Of a DNA stretch of 64,000 nucleotides, positions 8,002-18,400 are shown piece after piece. The notes beneath the pieces are model-generated. The model searched no databases and had not been told where the DNA came from. It saw nothing but the letters and a program-made list of their open reading frames with translations. The translations under genes were made by a program, and so were the position numbers. The first letter of the stretch is position 1, and each line of letters begins with the position of its first letter. The DNA is taken from positions 1 to 64,000 of the forward strand of contig NZ_ATVX01000014.1 in assembly GCF_000420945.1 (NCBI RefSeq). Direction: 5' to 3'. Source of the DNA: Butyrivibrio sp. VCB2006 (GTDB lineage: Bacteria > Bacillota > Clostridia > Lachnospirales > Lachnospiraceae).

Positions 8002-10854
8002 CTAATCTTCCTGCAGGTAGCTCTCCACTGGTCCTAAGTAGGACTGGGGAAGTCTAACTCCGCTCCTTACAAGTATTACTCTTTCCAAAATTATCCCTGG
8101 GCTCATCCCGTAGAACTTAAGTATATTTACGCCCTTTTTGCAGAGCACCTTATCCTCAACCTTTTTAACACTATCCTTTGCTTCCTGCTCCCACTGCGGG
8201 CTCTGGAAGAATGGTATCTCAGGCCTTCTAACGGTGTTAATAATCTGAATATCCTCTTCATTAACTGAATATCCAAGGTATTGCTCTGTCCTAAAGGTAA
8301 CCGGCGTTGTTGGCGCAAGCATAAAGCTTATGTAGTACTCGCCATCCTCACCGGCGTAAAAATGATACTCAACATAGGGTCTTTTTTCTGTCCTATAAAA
8401 ATCCTTGATCACAGGAAATACCTTAATGGCACTTCCGCTTCTGCCATAGGGTTTAAGCACCTTAAATCCGGAATCAGCCTCATCAACTACTTTTGCAAAG
8501 TGCTCTGCTTCCATGCAGACATAGCCATCGCTTTCAACGAAAGTTCCCTGGGAACATATCTTTGCATAAGGCGCTGCTTCTACCGTAATCTCTGCTTTGC
8601 TGTATCCGATGCACTCTACAGAGAACTTTCCGACAGCCTTTCCGGTCAAAAGAGCTTTATCTGCAATAAGACTTATCCTCTCACTGACCTTGACCTCACC
8701 TTCCGCTTTACTGAAGCTAAGCCACTTACAATCAGTTTCTATTCTGAACTTATAGGGCTTATCACTTCCGTTTATAAGATCGAACTCAATAACATTCACA
8801 TCCGGCCTTAAGCATTCACACCAGGTCTGAGGCCTGTCACACCAAAAAAGACCTGTCATATAATGCTCATCATCTTTTCTGGCTACAAGCATTCTCGGTT
8901 CATTGGCACCATACACAAGATGCCTAACCGGATACTTGTTATCTTCATCATTCCAATTCACAAAACCTATGTGTTCTGATCTTCCGAAACCTTTGTAATA
9001 GCCGTTATCTACAGCTTCATACTCATCAATGAGTCTTTCATCTTCTACAACACATTCATCAACAGCTTTGGCAAGTTCATTGGCTTCTATGCGGTTTTGC
9101 CTTGCGTAAAGCTCATTTCTTCCCGCCAATATCCACATCTTCATGAGATTTGCCGTGCCGCAGGCGGGATAATACAAAAGAGATATAAAGGCCGATAAAT
9201 CTTTTTCCTCTATTCGCTTTCTAAGTCCCAAGGCTTCCTTAAGAATTTCCTCAGAAACCTCCAAAATCCTGTCGGCTTCTCCAAAATGCAGCGGATGATA
9301 AACATTGGCATTCATTATTTCATGACGTCTTTTTTCAAGAAGCTCTGTATAATCCCAGATAATCTTCTTGGCTTTGTTGCGCCCCGAAAGGGGGAACATT
9401 CCGCCAAACTGTCTCTCCGCCCACATATCCACATAATCCTGTGTAACAGAGCATTCCATTCCGCCCCATCTGTCAATATCGTAGGCGAGATCCAGGAAAA
9501 ATGATAATCCCAGCTCCTGAGTTCCTACATCTCCGACATTTACAACCCATATCTGCCTTACGCCGTATTCGTAGGCTGTGGTCATCTGTTCCCAGACTCT
9601 CGGAAGATAGGCTCCTCCGATCCACTGATAGGAGTAGGGCCCTCCATGCATATCCATGTGGTAGTACATGCCGAAGCCGCCCTTGTGGTCTCTCATTTTT
9701 TCACTGGGAAGAGTTCTGGTATAACCACAGTTGTTATCACTTAGCATCAGCGTAACGCCGTCCAGCTCCGGATCTCCCATGAGACCTTTTGTATTGTCAT
9801 CTCCGTAAAAGAATTCCTCGACTTCCGTGAAAAGAACCATCTGTCTCGGAACCTTTTCGATGTCCTTATCTATAATCTCTTTTATCAGAGAATTCTGTGT
9901 TTTAAGAACATCCCTAAGTAAATCTATATTTTCTTTAAGACCTACCTCATTTCCTAATAATCTGGAATCTCTCTCCCCTCTCATTCCTAGGGTTATCACA
10001 TTTTCAAAGGGCTTATTCCTTACAAGTCCGTCTCGCCAGAATCTTGTAATACCATCTCTGTTGGATAAAAAGCTCCAATCATCGCCATAAATGGAATCCT
10101 TACCTCGAAGAAGACTGTATTCCTCTCCACTTCTCATGCAGGGCTCGTGGTGGGATGTACTCATAACAACACCATACTCATCCGCAAGCCTCGCGCTTTC
10201 AAGCCCTGGTCCATCCATGCTGAAATTGGATCTCCACATGGCTGGCCACAGGTAGTTTCCCTTTAGCCTCAAAAGCAATTCAAAAATTTTCTCATAGCAC
10301 TTGGCATTTATTCCTCCAAAGTGCTCTGTGGCCCAGTTTCCGAAGGCAGGCCATTCATCATTTATAAAGAATCCTCTGTATTTAACAGAAGGCTCTTTTG
10401 ACACCACATTTACTTCATCTGTAAGGACAACATTTTTCCTTTTATGAGGAAAGCAATGATTCCAGTTAACAAAAGGAGAAACTCCAAGAACCTCCGACAG
10501 ATGGAACAGGCCGTAAATTGTGCCCCTCTTGTCACTACCTGCTATAACCAGAGCATGGTCGACGCCTTCAAAAGGATTATCAACAACCTGAAAGCTGTAG
10601 GTCTCCCACTTTCCTCTGATATCGCCTAGTCTGATAAGACCTCTTTTATCAAGTTCTTCTAAATAGTCGCTTCTATCCGCAGTTCCGAATATTATAAGGT
10701 TCTTGCACTTGCTGCCCCTTGCATATTCTCCTGCTCTAAAGCCGGTTACCAGATACACATCCTCTCTGACCAGCTCAGCTACTTTGTTAACACCTGGAAA
10801 AGACTTGGCTTCATAAGTAAACATTATTCTGTTATCAAAGCTTACCTTCGCCAC
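8002..10854 (-). CDS. GH115 alpha-glucuronidase
   Basis: This large (about 950 aa) GH115-type xylan alpha-1,2-(4-O-methyl)glucuronidase removes glucuronic acid from terminal and internal xylose units. Family features seen are GTIYGLFHLSEVLGVSPF, RGFFINDEWPAFGNW, a long TIM barrel and a C-terminal beta-rich region near 790-950 with FVESDGYVCMEAEHFAK. I chose GTG (VAKVSFDN) as start because GGGGGA lies 7 nt upstream; a GTG 48 nt further upstream is the alternative. No signal peptide is visible, so the enzyme is predicted to be cytoplasmic, which is noteworthy because a GH67 enzyme of overlapping activity is encoded nearby. It is the first gene of the transporter operon and is divergent from an araC-type gene. 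Confidence 0.92.
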   Translation of the reverse strand: MAKVSFDNRIMFTYEAKSFPGVNKVAELVREDVYLVTGFRAGEYARGSKCKNLIIFGTADRSDYLEELDKRGLIRLGDIRGKWETYSFQVVDNPFEGVDHALVIAGSDKRGTIYGLFHLSEVLGVSPFVNWNHCFPHKRKNVVLTDEVNVVSKEPSVKYRGFFINDEWPAFGNWATEHFGGINAKCYEKIFELLLRLKGNYLWPAMWRSNFSMDGPGLESARLADEYGVVMSTSHHEPCMRSGEEYSLLRGKDSIYGDDWSFLSNRDGITRFWRDGLVRNKPFENVITLGMRGERDSRLLGNEVGLKENIDLLRDVLKTQNSLIKEIIDKDIEKVPRQMVLFTEVEEFFYGDDNTKGLMGDPELDGVTLMLSDNNCGYTRTLPSEKMRDHKGGFGMYYHMDMHGGPYSYQWIGGAYLPRVWEQMTTAYEYGVRQIWVVNVGDVGTQELGLSFFLDLAYDIDRWGGMECSVTQDYVDMWAERQFGGMFPLSGRNKAKKIIWDYTELLEKRRHEIMNANVYHPLHFGEADRILEVSEEILKEALGLRKRIEEKDLSAFISLLYYPACGTANLMKMWILAGRNELYARQNRIEANELAKAVDECVVEDERLIDEYEAVDNGYYKGFGRSEHIGFVNWNDEDNKYPVRHLVYGANEPRMLVARKDDEHYMTGLFWCDRPQTWCECLRPDVNVIEFDLINGSDKPYKFRIETDCKWLSFSKAEGEVKVSERISLIADKALLTGKAVGKFSVECIGYSKAEITVEAAPYAKICSQGTFVESDGYVCMEAEHFAKVVDEADSGFKVLKPYGRSGSAIKVFPVIKDFYRTEKRPYVEYHFYAGEDGEYYISFMLAPTTPVTFRTEQYLGYSVNEEDIQIINTVRRPEIPFFQSPQWEQEAKDSVKKVEDKVLCKKGVNILKFYGMSPGIILERVILVRSGVRLPQSYLGPVESYLQED

Positions 10855-11034
10855 TTTACGTCCCCCAAACGTCAGAATATTAATCTCTCCTATACAAAAC
10901 ACTATAAAGTATAGGATTTCTATCTAAATACACAAAAAGATAGAATTTTTTTGCATTTTCCGATATAATGTTGCACAATAAGATATGCATTCTCGAAATT
11001 TTCTTTATAAATTTTGCACATTGTGGAGAGATGT
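10855..11034. promoter_or_regulatory. Divergent promoter region between GH115 and AraC genes
   Basis: This 180-bp AT-rich interval must hold the promoters for the leftward GH115/transporter operon and the rightward regulator. Seen directly: a TATAAT at about 10969 on the plus strand and an imperfect inverted repeat CTATA-CTT-TATAG near 10905-10917 that could be an operator. The assignment of AraC control to this site is inferred from the divergent layout. Confidence 0.4.
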
Positions 11035-11928
11035 ATGAAAAAAGATCTGAATTGTCCCTATAGTCTTATAGACAGGGAATATATCTGCGAGCACAAAACA
11101 GCCAGGGTAACGCCTACTGACATCAAAACCGTTCACAACCATGATGGCTATGAAATAGTTCTTTTCCTCAGAGGGGATGTAAATATCATGATCGAACCTG
11201 ATATTTACAAAATGAAACGAGGAGACATGTTTTTTACAAGTCCGCTTGTGTTCCACGGTCTGGATCTTGAAGATATAAGCAGCTATGAGCGAATTGTTAT
11301 AAACATACAGTTTGAATATCTTAGAGAACTGGGGGATGAGGAAACAGACTTTTCTTCACTTTTCAGAAGTGAAGAATCTCCAAACATGAATCATCTGGTA
11401 ATTCCTGAAGAAGCTCTTCCTGATTTTATCGACATGGCAGAGCGTCTCCACGAATGCATGGACAGCACTACCTTTGGGCACGCTGCTCTTGCCAAGGCTC
11501 TCCTTGTTGAATTCATGCTCAAAGCCCTTGAATACTCCGGAGGCAGTGCCGCTCAGAAAAAGAACAGTCTTGTTCCGCAGGTTGTATCCAGGATATTTGA
11601 GTATATAGACGACAATATAGACGAAGATATCACAATTAACAGCATGGCAAATGATCTTCATTATAGCAGCGACCACCTTAGCCGGGTTTTCAGTGAAGCT
11701 ACGGGAGATTCACTCAAGCACTACATCAATGCAAAAAAAATAGTTCTGGCACAAAGACTTCTTCTCCAGAACCATTCACCCTACGATGTCTGCTTTATGG
11801 TGGGCTACAACAACTACTCAAGCTTCTCAAGACGCTTTTCAAAGCAGATTGGCATGTCACCAAAACAGTTTCAGCTGTGCCACAGGGATGATGAACAAGA
11901 AAATAGTTCAAACAAAAAGACCAGGTAA
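11035..11928 (+). CDS. AraC-family transcriptional regulator (GH115 operon side)
   Basis: This protein of about 297 aa has an N-terminal cupin sugar-sensing domain (HNHDGYEIVLFLRGDVNI, then RGDMFFTSPLVFHGL) and a C-terminal pair of helix-turn-helix motifs (INSMANDLHYSSDHLSRVFSE and the VGYNNYSSFSRRFSK segment). The ATG of MKKDLNCPY is chosen because GGAGAG sits 5 nt upstream; an upstream TTG in the same frame lacks a site. It is divergent from the GH115-transporter operon, which it most likely controls in response to an imported xylan fragment. A hairpin overlapping its stop codon ends the message. Confidence 0.88.
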   Translation: MKKDLNCPYSLIDREYICEHKTARVTPTDIKTVHNHDGYEIVLFLRGDVNIMIEPDIYKMKRGDMFFTSPLVFHGLDLEDISSYERIVINIQFEYLRELGDEETDFSSLFRSEESPNMNHLVIPEEALPDFIDMAERLHECMDSTTFGHAALAKALLVEFMLKALEYSGGSAAQKKNSLVPQVVSRIFEYIDDNIDEDITINSMANDLHYSSDHLSRVFSEATGDSLKHYINAKKIVLAQRLLLQNHSPYDVCFMVGYNNYSSFSRRFSKQIGMSPKQFQLCHRDDEQENSSNKKTR

Positions 11929-11939
11929 CCCTGGTCTTT
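11916..11939. terminator. Bidirectional terminator between convergent genes
   Basis: AAAGACCAGG pairs perfectly with CCTGGTCTTT around a TAAC loop that contains the AraC stop codon. A-rich sequence on the left and T-rich sequence on the right allow termination from both directions, separating the AraC gene from the leftward small gene that ends at 11944. Confidence 0.85.
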
Positions 11940-11943
11940 AATA

Positions 11944-12372
11944 TTATTGATATTTAGCTATTACTTCCCACAATGCAATCACATTATGGTTCTTCCAATC
12001 TTCATAGAAATGCTCATCCATTTCTTCCTTCATTGCAAGGAAGCCATCGGAAGGATTTGTTCCATAGGTACAGCTGTACAACTCATATACATCCTGATTC
12101 CTGGAATCAAGGAATTTGTATGTAAACATGGTCACATAACCTTCTGTAAGCCCCGGAAATCCTTTGTCCGCCTCTTCATGGGCTGTACCTGCAGACGAAT
12201 CAGGCCATACCTGGCACCACATCTCCACAGTACGATTTGCAAGGCAATACTCAATTGGAACCCCATTGCTCTTGGCATATTCAAGAGCATTTAACTCAAC
12301 AACTTTTTCCAGCTCCTGTAAATTAGGTAATGGTGTCATAGAACTCCATTTCCGCCACCATGATTCACCCAT
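11944..12372 (-). CDS. Unrecognised small protein, possible C-terminal remnant
   Basis: This is a 142-aa tryptophan-rich soluble protein that I do not recognise. The frame stays open for 10 codons upstream of the ATG before a stop, and those codons (HFNDIKY) read like protein. No Shine-Dalgarno site precedes the ATG. This could mean that the 5' part of a longer gene was lost, or that a weak start is used. It follows the GH67 gene by about 80 nt on the same strand and converges on the AraC gene. No catalytic motif or membrane segment is visible. Confidence 0.5.
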   Translation of the reverse strand: MGESWWRKWSSMTPLPNLQELEKVVELNALEYAKSNGVPIEYCLANRTVEMWCQVWPDSSAGTAHEEADKGFPGLTEGYVTMFTYKFLDSRNQDVYELYSCTYGTNPSDGFLAMKEEMDEHFYEDWKNHNVIALWEVIAKYQ

Positions 12373-12451
12373 GTACTTGATGTCATTGAAATGGCTATTA
12401 AGCTGTTAATGGTCTCACTTAAAGTATACCACAAAATCGTACGAAACTTAA

Positions 12452-14464
12452 TCAGTATATTGTACGTCCTTTTTCATCGGAAATACCGCTCTTGCGATAG
12501 AAATATGAGTTAACCTGATCGCGCCACTCCCTTGCATTGTATACCTGACGACCAAAGCGTTCGGAAACGCATGCATATGTTCTGTCAGAAACTTTTCCTT
12601 CAAATTCTTTCCAAGTCTCTGCAAGCTCCTCAGCTTCTGCGCATCCTTCAAAGTGACTGTCGTAGATGTACTGAATAAGGCTCTGTCCGCTTGCAAGCTT
12701 CCATGTGTACGGAATGTGATGGAAAAAGAGAAGCAGGTTTTCAGGACAGGTCTTGGGATCATTGTACATTTCAGCATTTGGTGAATAATACTGCTGAGCA
12801 TATCCTGTACCCTTGTCAGTTCTGTCTACACCAAGTCCAAGGTGATCTGCTCTGTGGTAAGTTCCCCATCTTGAATACTCATATCCATCTACACTTGGGC
12901 CATAGTGATCAGAAGGAGTTACCATCCAGCCAATTCCAAGAGGACTGGTGTACTTCTCATAAATCTCTCTTGATCTAAGAAGCATATCCACAAGTTTATC
13001 CTCAAGGTCCTGCTCAAGGTCAAAGGTAAGTCTTACCCACTCCCTTGCTATTTCTTCTGAGCTAAGTTCTGTATTAAATGCAAGTCTTCCAAATCCGTAA
13101 AGATTAGCTGCTGCCAGATCGTTACCTGTCCAGTTATAATCATTTCCTGTATTAATAACTGCCGCCATTCCGGCATACTTATTGCCCATGGTTCTTCCGC
13201 TTATAACATCGGCAACTGTATCAAGGTCATCCCTGCAATAAGTCTTGAATCCAAGTATCTCCTTAAACATAGGAATCAGGTAGCAAACATCAATCTGATG
13301 TCCGGTGTATTCCTGGGCAATCTGAACCTCCAGCATCTGGTTAGTCTTGGTGAGACCTCCAAGAAGGGGAGAAATAGGCTCTCTGATCTGGAAATCCATG
13401 GGACCGTTCTTGATCTGAAGAATTACGTTGTCATGATACTCTCCATCCAGGCCCTTGAAATAGTCATATCCGGCTCTTGCTCTGTCTGTCTTGGTATCAC
13501 GCCAGTCCTGAGTACAGTTGTAAACAAAGCATCTCCAGATAATAATTCCGCCGTACTGAGCAATTATATCCCCAAGCATATTTGCACCGTCTGCCTGAGT
13601 TCTTCCATAGGTAAATGGTCCCGGTCTTCCCTCAGAGTCTGCCTTTACAAGGAATCCTCCAAGGTCAGGAAGATGGTCATACACTTCTTTTATCTTATCT
13701 TTCCACCAATTAATAACATCCTTATCAAGAGGATCGCAGATAGGAAGTCCTCCCAATTCTATAGGTGATGCAAAGTTAAGAGAAAGATAGAGCTTTATTC
13801 CATAGTCCCCAAATATATCAGAAAGCTCTTTTACCTTGTCAAAAAATCTGGTGGTAATAAGGTCAGTTGCTGCCCACTTAACATTAACGTTGTTAATAAC
13901 AACGCCGTTGATTCCTACACTTGCCATGAATCTTGCATAATCCACTGTTCTCTCATTAACTACTATCTCGTCGCCCACAAAGAAAAATGATCTTCCTGAA
14001 TAGCCTCTCTCAATACTGCCATCCATATTATCCCAGTGATTCATCATTCTAAGCGGATTGGAAGGAGCACAGTCTGCACAGATATTCGGGTACTCTTTTC
14101 CCATAAGCTTTTCTCTTATGAGATGGAAAACACCATAAAGAGCGCCATTCTCATCAGATGCCTCTATAACATATTCCGGCGCATCGGATTTTGCAACGTT
14201 TTCATTACTTCCTCCGATAATATTTCCGATTCTATAGCCCTCTTTGGCCACTTCTTTGTTCCTTACAAGTGTAACCTTAACTTTATCGTTATCACCGCAA
14301 AATGCTCTGTTCAGCTCTTTAACAGCACTTTCAATAACGCGGTTATCAACATCGAAATCCTTTATATCAACATTTACATTCCCCATTCGAATTCCGTTTA
14401 CTGAATCCTTACCGGCCTTTGAAGCATAATCAAGCCACAACTGTGACCATCCCTTCTCTGACAT
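12452..14464 (-). CDS. aguA: GH67 alpha-glucuronidase
   Basis: This 670-aa GH67 enzyme cleaves alpha-1,2-linked (4-O-methyl)glucuronic acid from the non-reducing-end xylose of aldouronic acids. Catalytic carboxylates are identifiable by family motifs: Glu278 in ADSEGRPGP, Asp357 in NGPMDFQ and Glu385 in QEYTG. The N-terminal beta domain (1-135), the central barrel starting at RMMNHWDNMDG and the helical C-terminal domain are all present at full length. There is no signal peptide, matching the intracellular GH67 enzymes of Gram-positive xylan degraders. It is divergent from the second AraC gene and should work on oligosaccharides imported by the nearby ABC system. Confidence 0.95.
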   Translation of the reverse strand: MSEKGWSQLWLDYASKAGKDSVNGIRMGNVNVDIKDFDVDNRVIESAVKELNRAFCGDNDKVKVTLVRNKEVAKEGYRIGNIIGGSNENVAKSDAPEYVIEASDENGALYGVFHLIREKLMGKEYPNICADCAPSNPLRMMNHWDNMDGSIERGYSGRSFFFVGDEIVVNERTVDYARFMASVGINGVVINNVNVKWAATDLITTRFFDKVKELSDIFGDYGIKLYLSLNFASPIELGGLPICDPLDKDVINWWKDKIKEVYDHLPDLGGFLVKADSEGRPGPFTYGRTQADGANMLGDIIAQYGGIIIWRCFVYNCTQDWRDTKTDRARAGYDYFKGLDGEYHDNVILQIKNGPMDFQIREPISPLLGGLTKTNQMLEVQIAQEYTGHQIDVCYLIPMFKEILGFKTYCRDDLDTVADVISGRTMGNKYAGMAAVINTGNDYNWTGNDLAAANLYGFGRLAFNTELSSEEIAREWVRLTFDLEQDLEDKLVDMLLRSREIYEKYTSPLGIGWMVTPSDHYGPSVDGYEYSRWGTYHRADHLGLGVDRTDKGTGYAQQYYSPNAEMYNDPKTCPENLLLFFHHIPYTWKLASGQSLIQYIYDSHFEGCAEAEELAETWKEFEGKVSDRTYACVSERFGRQVYNAREWRDQVNSYFYRKSGISDEKGRTIY

Positions 14465-14575
14465 AAATTACCCTCTCTTTTATAAAAAATTCTGCTAAAT
14501 TTATATTCTCGCAAAAACCTTACGGCTATGCTAATATATTTACACATTATTACGCAATGTTTTTTGGAGCACGAG

Positions 14576-15475
14576 ATGATTCACGATATTAATGCACAAT
14601 CAAGAGAACACATCTTTTATGATACCTTAAAAGGCGTTCTTCTCTATCATAACGACCTGGCCAATTACCCTCTCCACTGGCACAATGAAGTGGAGCTTAT
14701 TTTGGTGCTGTCAGGGTCCCTTAAGGTTAAGTTCCATAACGACTCATCCGCTGTTGTGAATTGTATGCCTGGCGATATCATGATGATTGCTCCCGGTACT
14801 CTTCATGAGTATATTTCAAATGCTCCCGGCGGCGAGAAGCTTATTCTTTTATTTGATCTTGCCACCTATTCACAGGTATCTTCCCTGGTTCCGCTTATCA
14901 AGACTCTTCCGCCCTATACTCATATCAGCCAGAATCTTTATCCGGTGGAAGTTGCCCGCCTCCAGAACTACTTCTGGGAGATTGACAGACTCTACGGTCA
15001 GCAGGATGAGTTCCTTCAGATTTCAGTATATTCTCTGGTGTCCCTGATCCTTGCCCAAATCGGCAGCATGCATCTTAATAATGCAGTTCCCGGAAGGGAT
15101 ACCTCAGATTCACCACGCAAGAACATTGATAAGCTGGTAGAAGTCACCAACTATATCGACTCTCACAGATCCGACGATCTTACTGTTGAGCAGCTAGCTG
15201 ATCTTGCAGGTTTTTCCAAATTCCATTTCGAAAGACTTTTTAAGTCTTATATGGGAATCTCCTGCTACCAGTACATTACAAAGCGCCGCGTTCTGATGGC
15301 TCAGGAGCTTTTAGGTGATACCGATCTGTCTGTTATGGATATTGCGCTTCAATCAGGTTTCTTTAGTTTGTCCACCTTTAATCGCGTATTCAAGGACATC
15401 AACAAATGCTCACCTACTGAATATCGTAAGCTCTACAGGACCGGAGCTGACTCCAGCCCTGATAAAGCTAAATAA
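14576..15475 (+). CDS. AraC-family transcriptional regulator (GH67 side)
   Basis: This protein of about 299 aa has a cupin domain (HWHNEVELILVLSGSLKV; CMPGDIMMIAPGTLHEY) and a C-terminal AraC/XylS HTH pair (VEQLADLAGFSKFHFERLFKS; DIALQSGFFSLSTFNRVFKD). The start is the ATG of MIHDINAQ, which has GGAGC 5 nt upstream; an earlier in-frame ATG at 14528 has no site. It is divergent from GH67, which it probably activates. Its stop codon abuts that of the convergent GH2 gene with no base between them, so the two transcripts must overlap or terminate inside each other. Confidence 0.88.
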   Translation: MIHDINAQSREHIFYDTLKGVLLYHNDLANYPLHWHNEVELILVLSGSLKVKFHNDSSAVVNCMPGDIMMIAPGTLHEYISNAPGGEKLILLFDLATYSQVSSLVPLIKTLPPYTHISQNLYPVEVARLQNYFWEIDRLYGQQDEFLQISVYSLVSLILAQIGSMHLNNAVPGRDTSDSPRKNIDKLVEVTNYIDSHRSDDLTVEQLADLAGFSKFHFERLFKSYMGISCYQYITKRRVLMAQELLGDTDLSVMDIALQSGFFSLSTFNRVFKDINKCSPTEYRKLYRTGADSSPDKAK

Positions 15476-18400
15476 TTAGTCAAATCTGAAATATTTGAAA
15501 TCAAAGTCACTTCCCGGTAGGAACACAAAGGTAATATCCCATTTGCCTTTCCTTCTTTCTATCTCGAAAGTGACTTCTTTATATTCTGAAGACTGTGGGA
15601 ATTCCAGTATTTCTTTTATCTCTGTTCCAACTGCATCAAGGTTCTGTATTTCTCCTGTATCAGATTCCTGACCATTTTCATTCTCTGAAACTTTTACCAT
15701 ACGAAGATGCACAGTGTTGGCGGCATTTCTGGTTCTTCCACAGATAGATACGCTACCCGCTCCCTTTTCTCCAAAATCTATTCTATCAAATTCCAAAGTG
15801 ACATTATTTCCGATGCCTTCTACAGCGTCCACCGCTTTGGTGAAGGTATCGCCATAAATTGAATCTGCATCCAAGGCTCTCAGATCAGTAAAGGCACGAA
15901 GCTGTCTGGTAAAAGAGAAACCTTTTATATGGAACTTCTGGAAAACCTTAAGGCTTATGGTCTGAACCCCCGTCAGCCTCTCGCTTAATTTCCAAGTAGC
16001 TTCCTGATATACATTCCAAATGGATTTCTTTTGGTATACTGCACGTTTGAGGAGTCTTGCACCATCCTCACCAGGAATTCCTTTCCAAATCTCGATATCA
16101 TAGGCATCATCATTAAGCGTAAATATAGGTACTGTGATTTCATCTGAGCCCTCTATTCCAAAATCAATTCCGCCATAGGTAATAACCGTCTCTTCTCCTC
16201 TGGCAGAAGCAACACCATGTTCATTACCGTTACCAACAACTCCGATGTAGGAAGTATAAAGACTTCCAGGAATAAATCCGTAGGGATCAAGGAATGCAGC
16301 TCCAAGTCCTGATATTTCAAAATCAATACAAGACATGACTGCAGCAACATCTCTTCCATTGTAGGCTTCGCATCTTAAGGTAAAAGAACCATCTCCAATC
16401 CCCGTAACAACGCAGGTATTTCCATTTGCTTCCAGTTTAGCCACATTGGTCGGAGTTCCGTTTTTGTTAAGAGCCTTGAACACAAGGGTCTTATCTGTTG
16501 CATCCTCCGGGTAAATTCTGGCTGTAACAACTGCCGACTTCTTGTCGGAGTTTAAAGACCTGCTGCCTTCAGATACTACAAGCTCAACCTTCCTGACAGG
16601 AACAAAATCTGCCTTAGTAACATCAATTATTACTTCTGACGGATTCCCCTCAGGCTGTACGATAACAAGAAGCTTACCGTTAAACAGCTTTCTGCAATCC
16701 GACTGATAGCTGTCATAGTCTGTACTGTCGCCATTATCCAGTCCCATGAGTGTTCCGCCTGACACATGTACATTTACGTAGTCGGAAGCATTTTCAACAG
16801 GATTTCCATACTTATCAATAGCACTAATCTCGGCAAACACAAGATTATCTCGGTCATCGGTATACTCATCCAATCGATGATCTATGCTAATGACAAACTT
16901 GTCAGTATCCCCAAAGGATTTATGGGTCTCTCTGGCAATTTCTTTACCACTATCACCATAAGCGACTGCGGTTATTTCTCCCTTTTCATATGCTACCTGA
17001 TAGTCGGCGAAAATCTTATTACCGCTATGAGGTGCATGAGTAAGGTTTTGCTTACCAAGACTCTTTCCGTTTACAAACAGCTCAACCACCGGAGCATTGC
17101 TGCAAACCCTTATATCTATTGTCTGTCCCTCATTGAAATCCCAGTAAGGGAAAACGTGAACAAATGGGTCTTGTTCCACACTCACCCACGCAGACTTCCA
17201 GGCATAGAATGCATCCTTATAAAATCCGGCTGTATCAATTAGTCCAAAGTATGAGTTCTTGGTCTGATAGGGAGTTGGTTCTCCAATATAATCATAGCCC
17301 GTCCAAATAAATTGGCCCATGGAGAACTCCATATCTCTGTCCTTGCAGATACAATTCTCAATACTATCAGCGCCCCAGCTTGTTGTACTGTTTCCCAGAG
17401 ATGAACACTGCTCATCCGAATCTGAAAGAGTAGGCACAGAAAGAGGAAAATGATAAACGCCTCTGCTCTGAACAATGGAATATGTCTCACTTCCATAAAT
17501 GATCCAGTCGGGATGCTCTTTATGATGCTTCTCGTAATAATTCTCAGCGTAGTTGTATCCGGCAACCTTTAGGATGTCTGCGCACTTCTGGGCCATTTCC
17601 CATGGCATATAGTTAGAGCCAATTGTCGCTCTTGCGTTCTTATGAGGATCGTGTTGCTCAACAAGACTCTTTAAATCTCTTGTTACTTCCTGACCTCTTT
17701 CACTTGCATGTGTGTCATAGATTTCATTACCTATGCTCCACATGATTACCGAAGGATGATTTCGATCTCTTCTAACCCAGCTTGCCACATCCTTCTCATG
17801 CCACTTTGGGAAAAATCTTGCATAGTCAAACTCTGTCTTGGCACCTTCCCACATGTCAAAAGCCTCTGATATAAGGAGAAATCCCATCTCATCAGCAAGC
17901 TCCAGCACCTGGGGATCATACATATTGTGAGTCATTCTGATGGCATTGACTCCCATCTCTTTGAGCTGAATGAGCCTTCTTCTCATAGCAGACTTATTAA
18001 AGGCCGAGCCTAGAGCTCCCAGATCATGGTGCAGACACACTCCGTTAAGCTTCATGTTTCTGCCATTAAGGAAAAATCCCTTGTCAGGATCCATCTTCAC
18101 ATTCCTAAAGCCCACACTAATTTCTTCAGTCTGAATAGGTTCTCCATCCATATCTTTATCCAAGAAGAGATTTACTTGCAGTTTATAAAGGTTAGTGGAA
18201 GTTACATCCCATTCTTTTACATCTCTGGCAATATCACCCTCAAGTGAAATCTCCTTGCCACAAGAATCATAAAGCCTATAAGAGACCTTGGTGTTAGCTT
18301 TATCCGGGCCGCAAATTTCTGTACTTATACTCAATTTGTAACCGGAACCATCTTCAAGTTTGTCTGAGTGAACATATACTCCATTCTCAGGAATATAAGT

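Noticed and set aside
9501..10090. Plus-strand frames within the GH115 gene
   Set aside because: These are shadow frames of a conserved coding sequence on the other strand.
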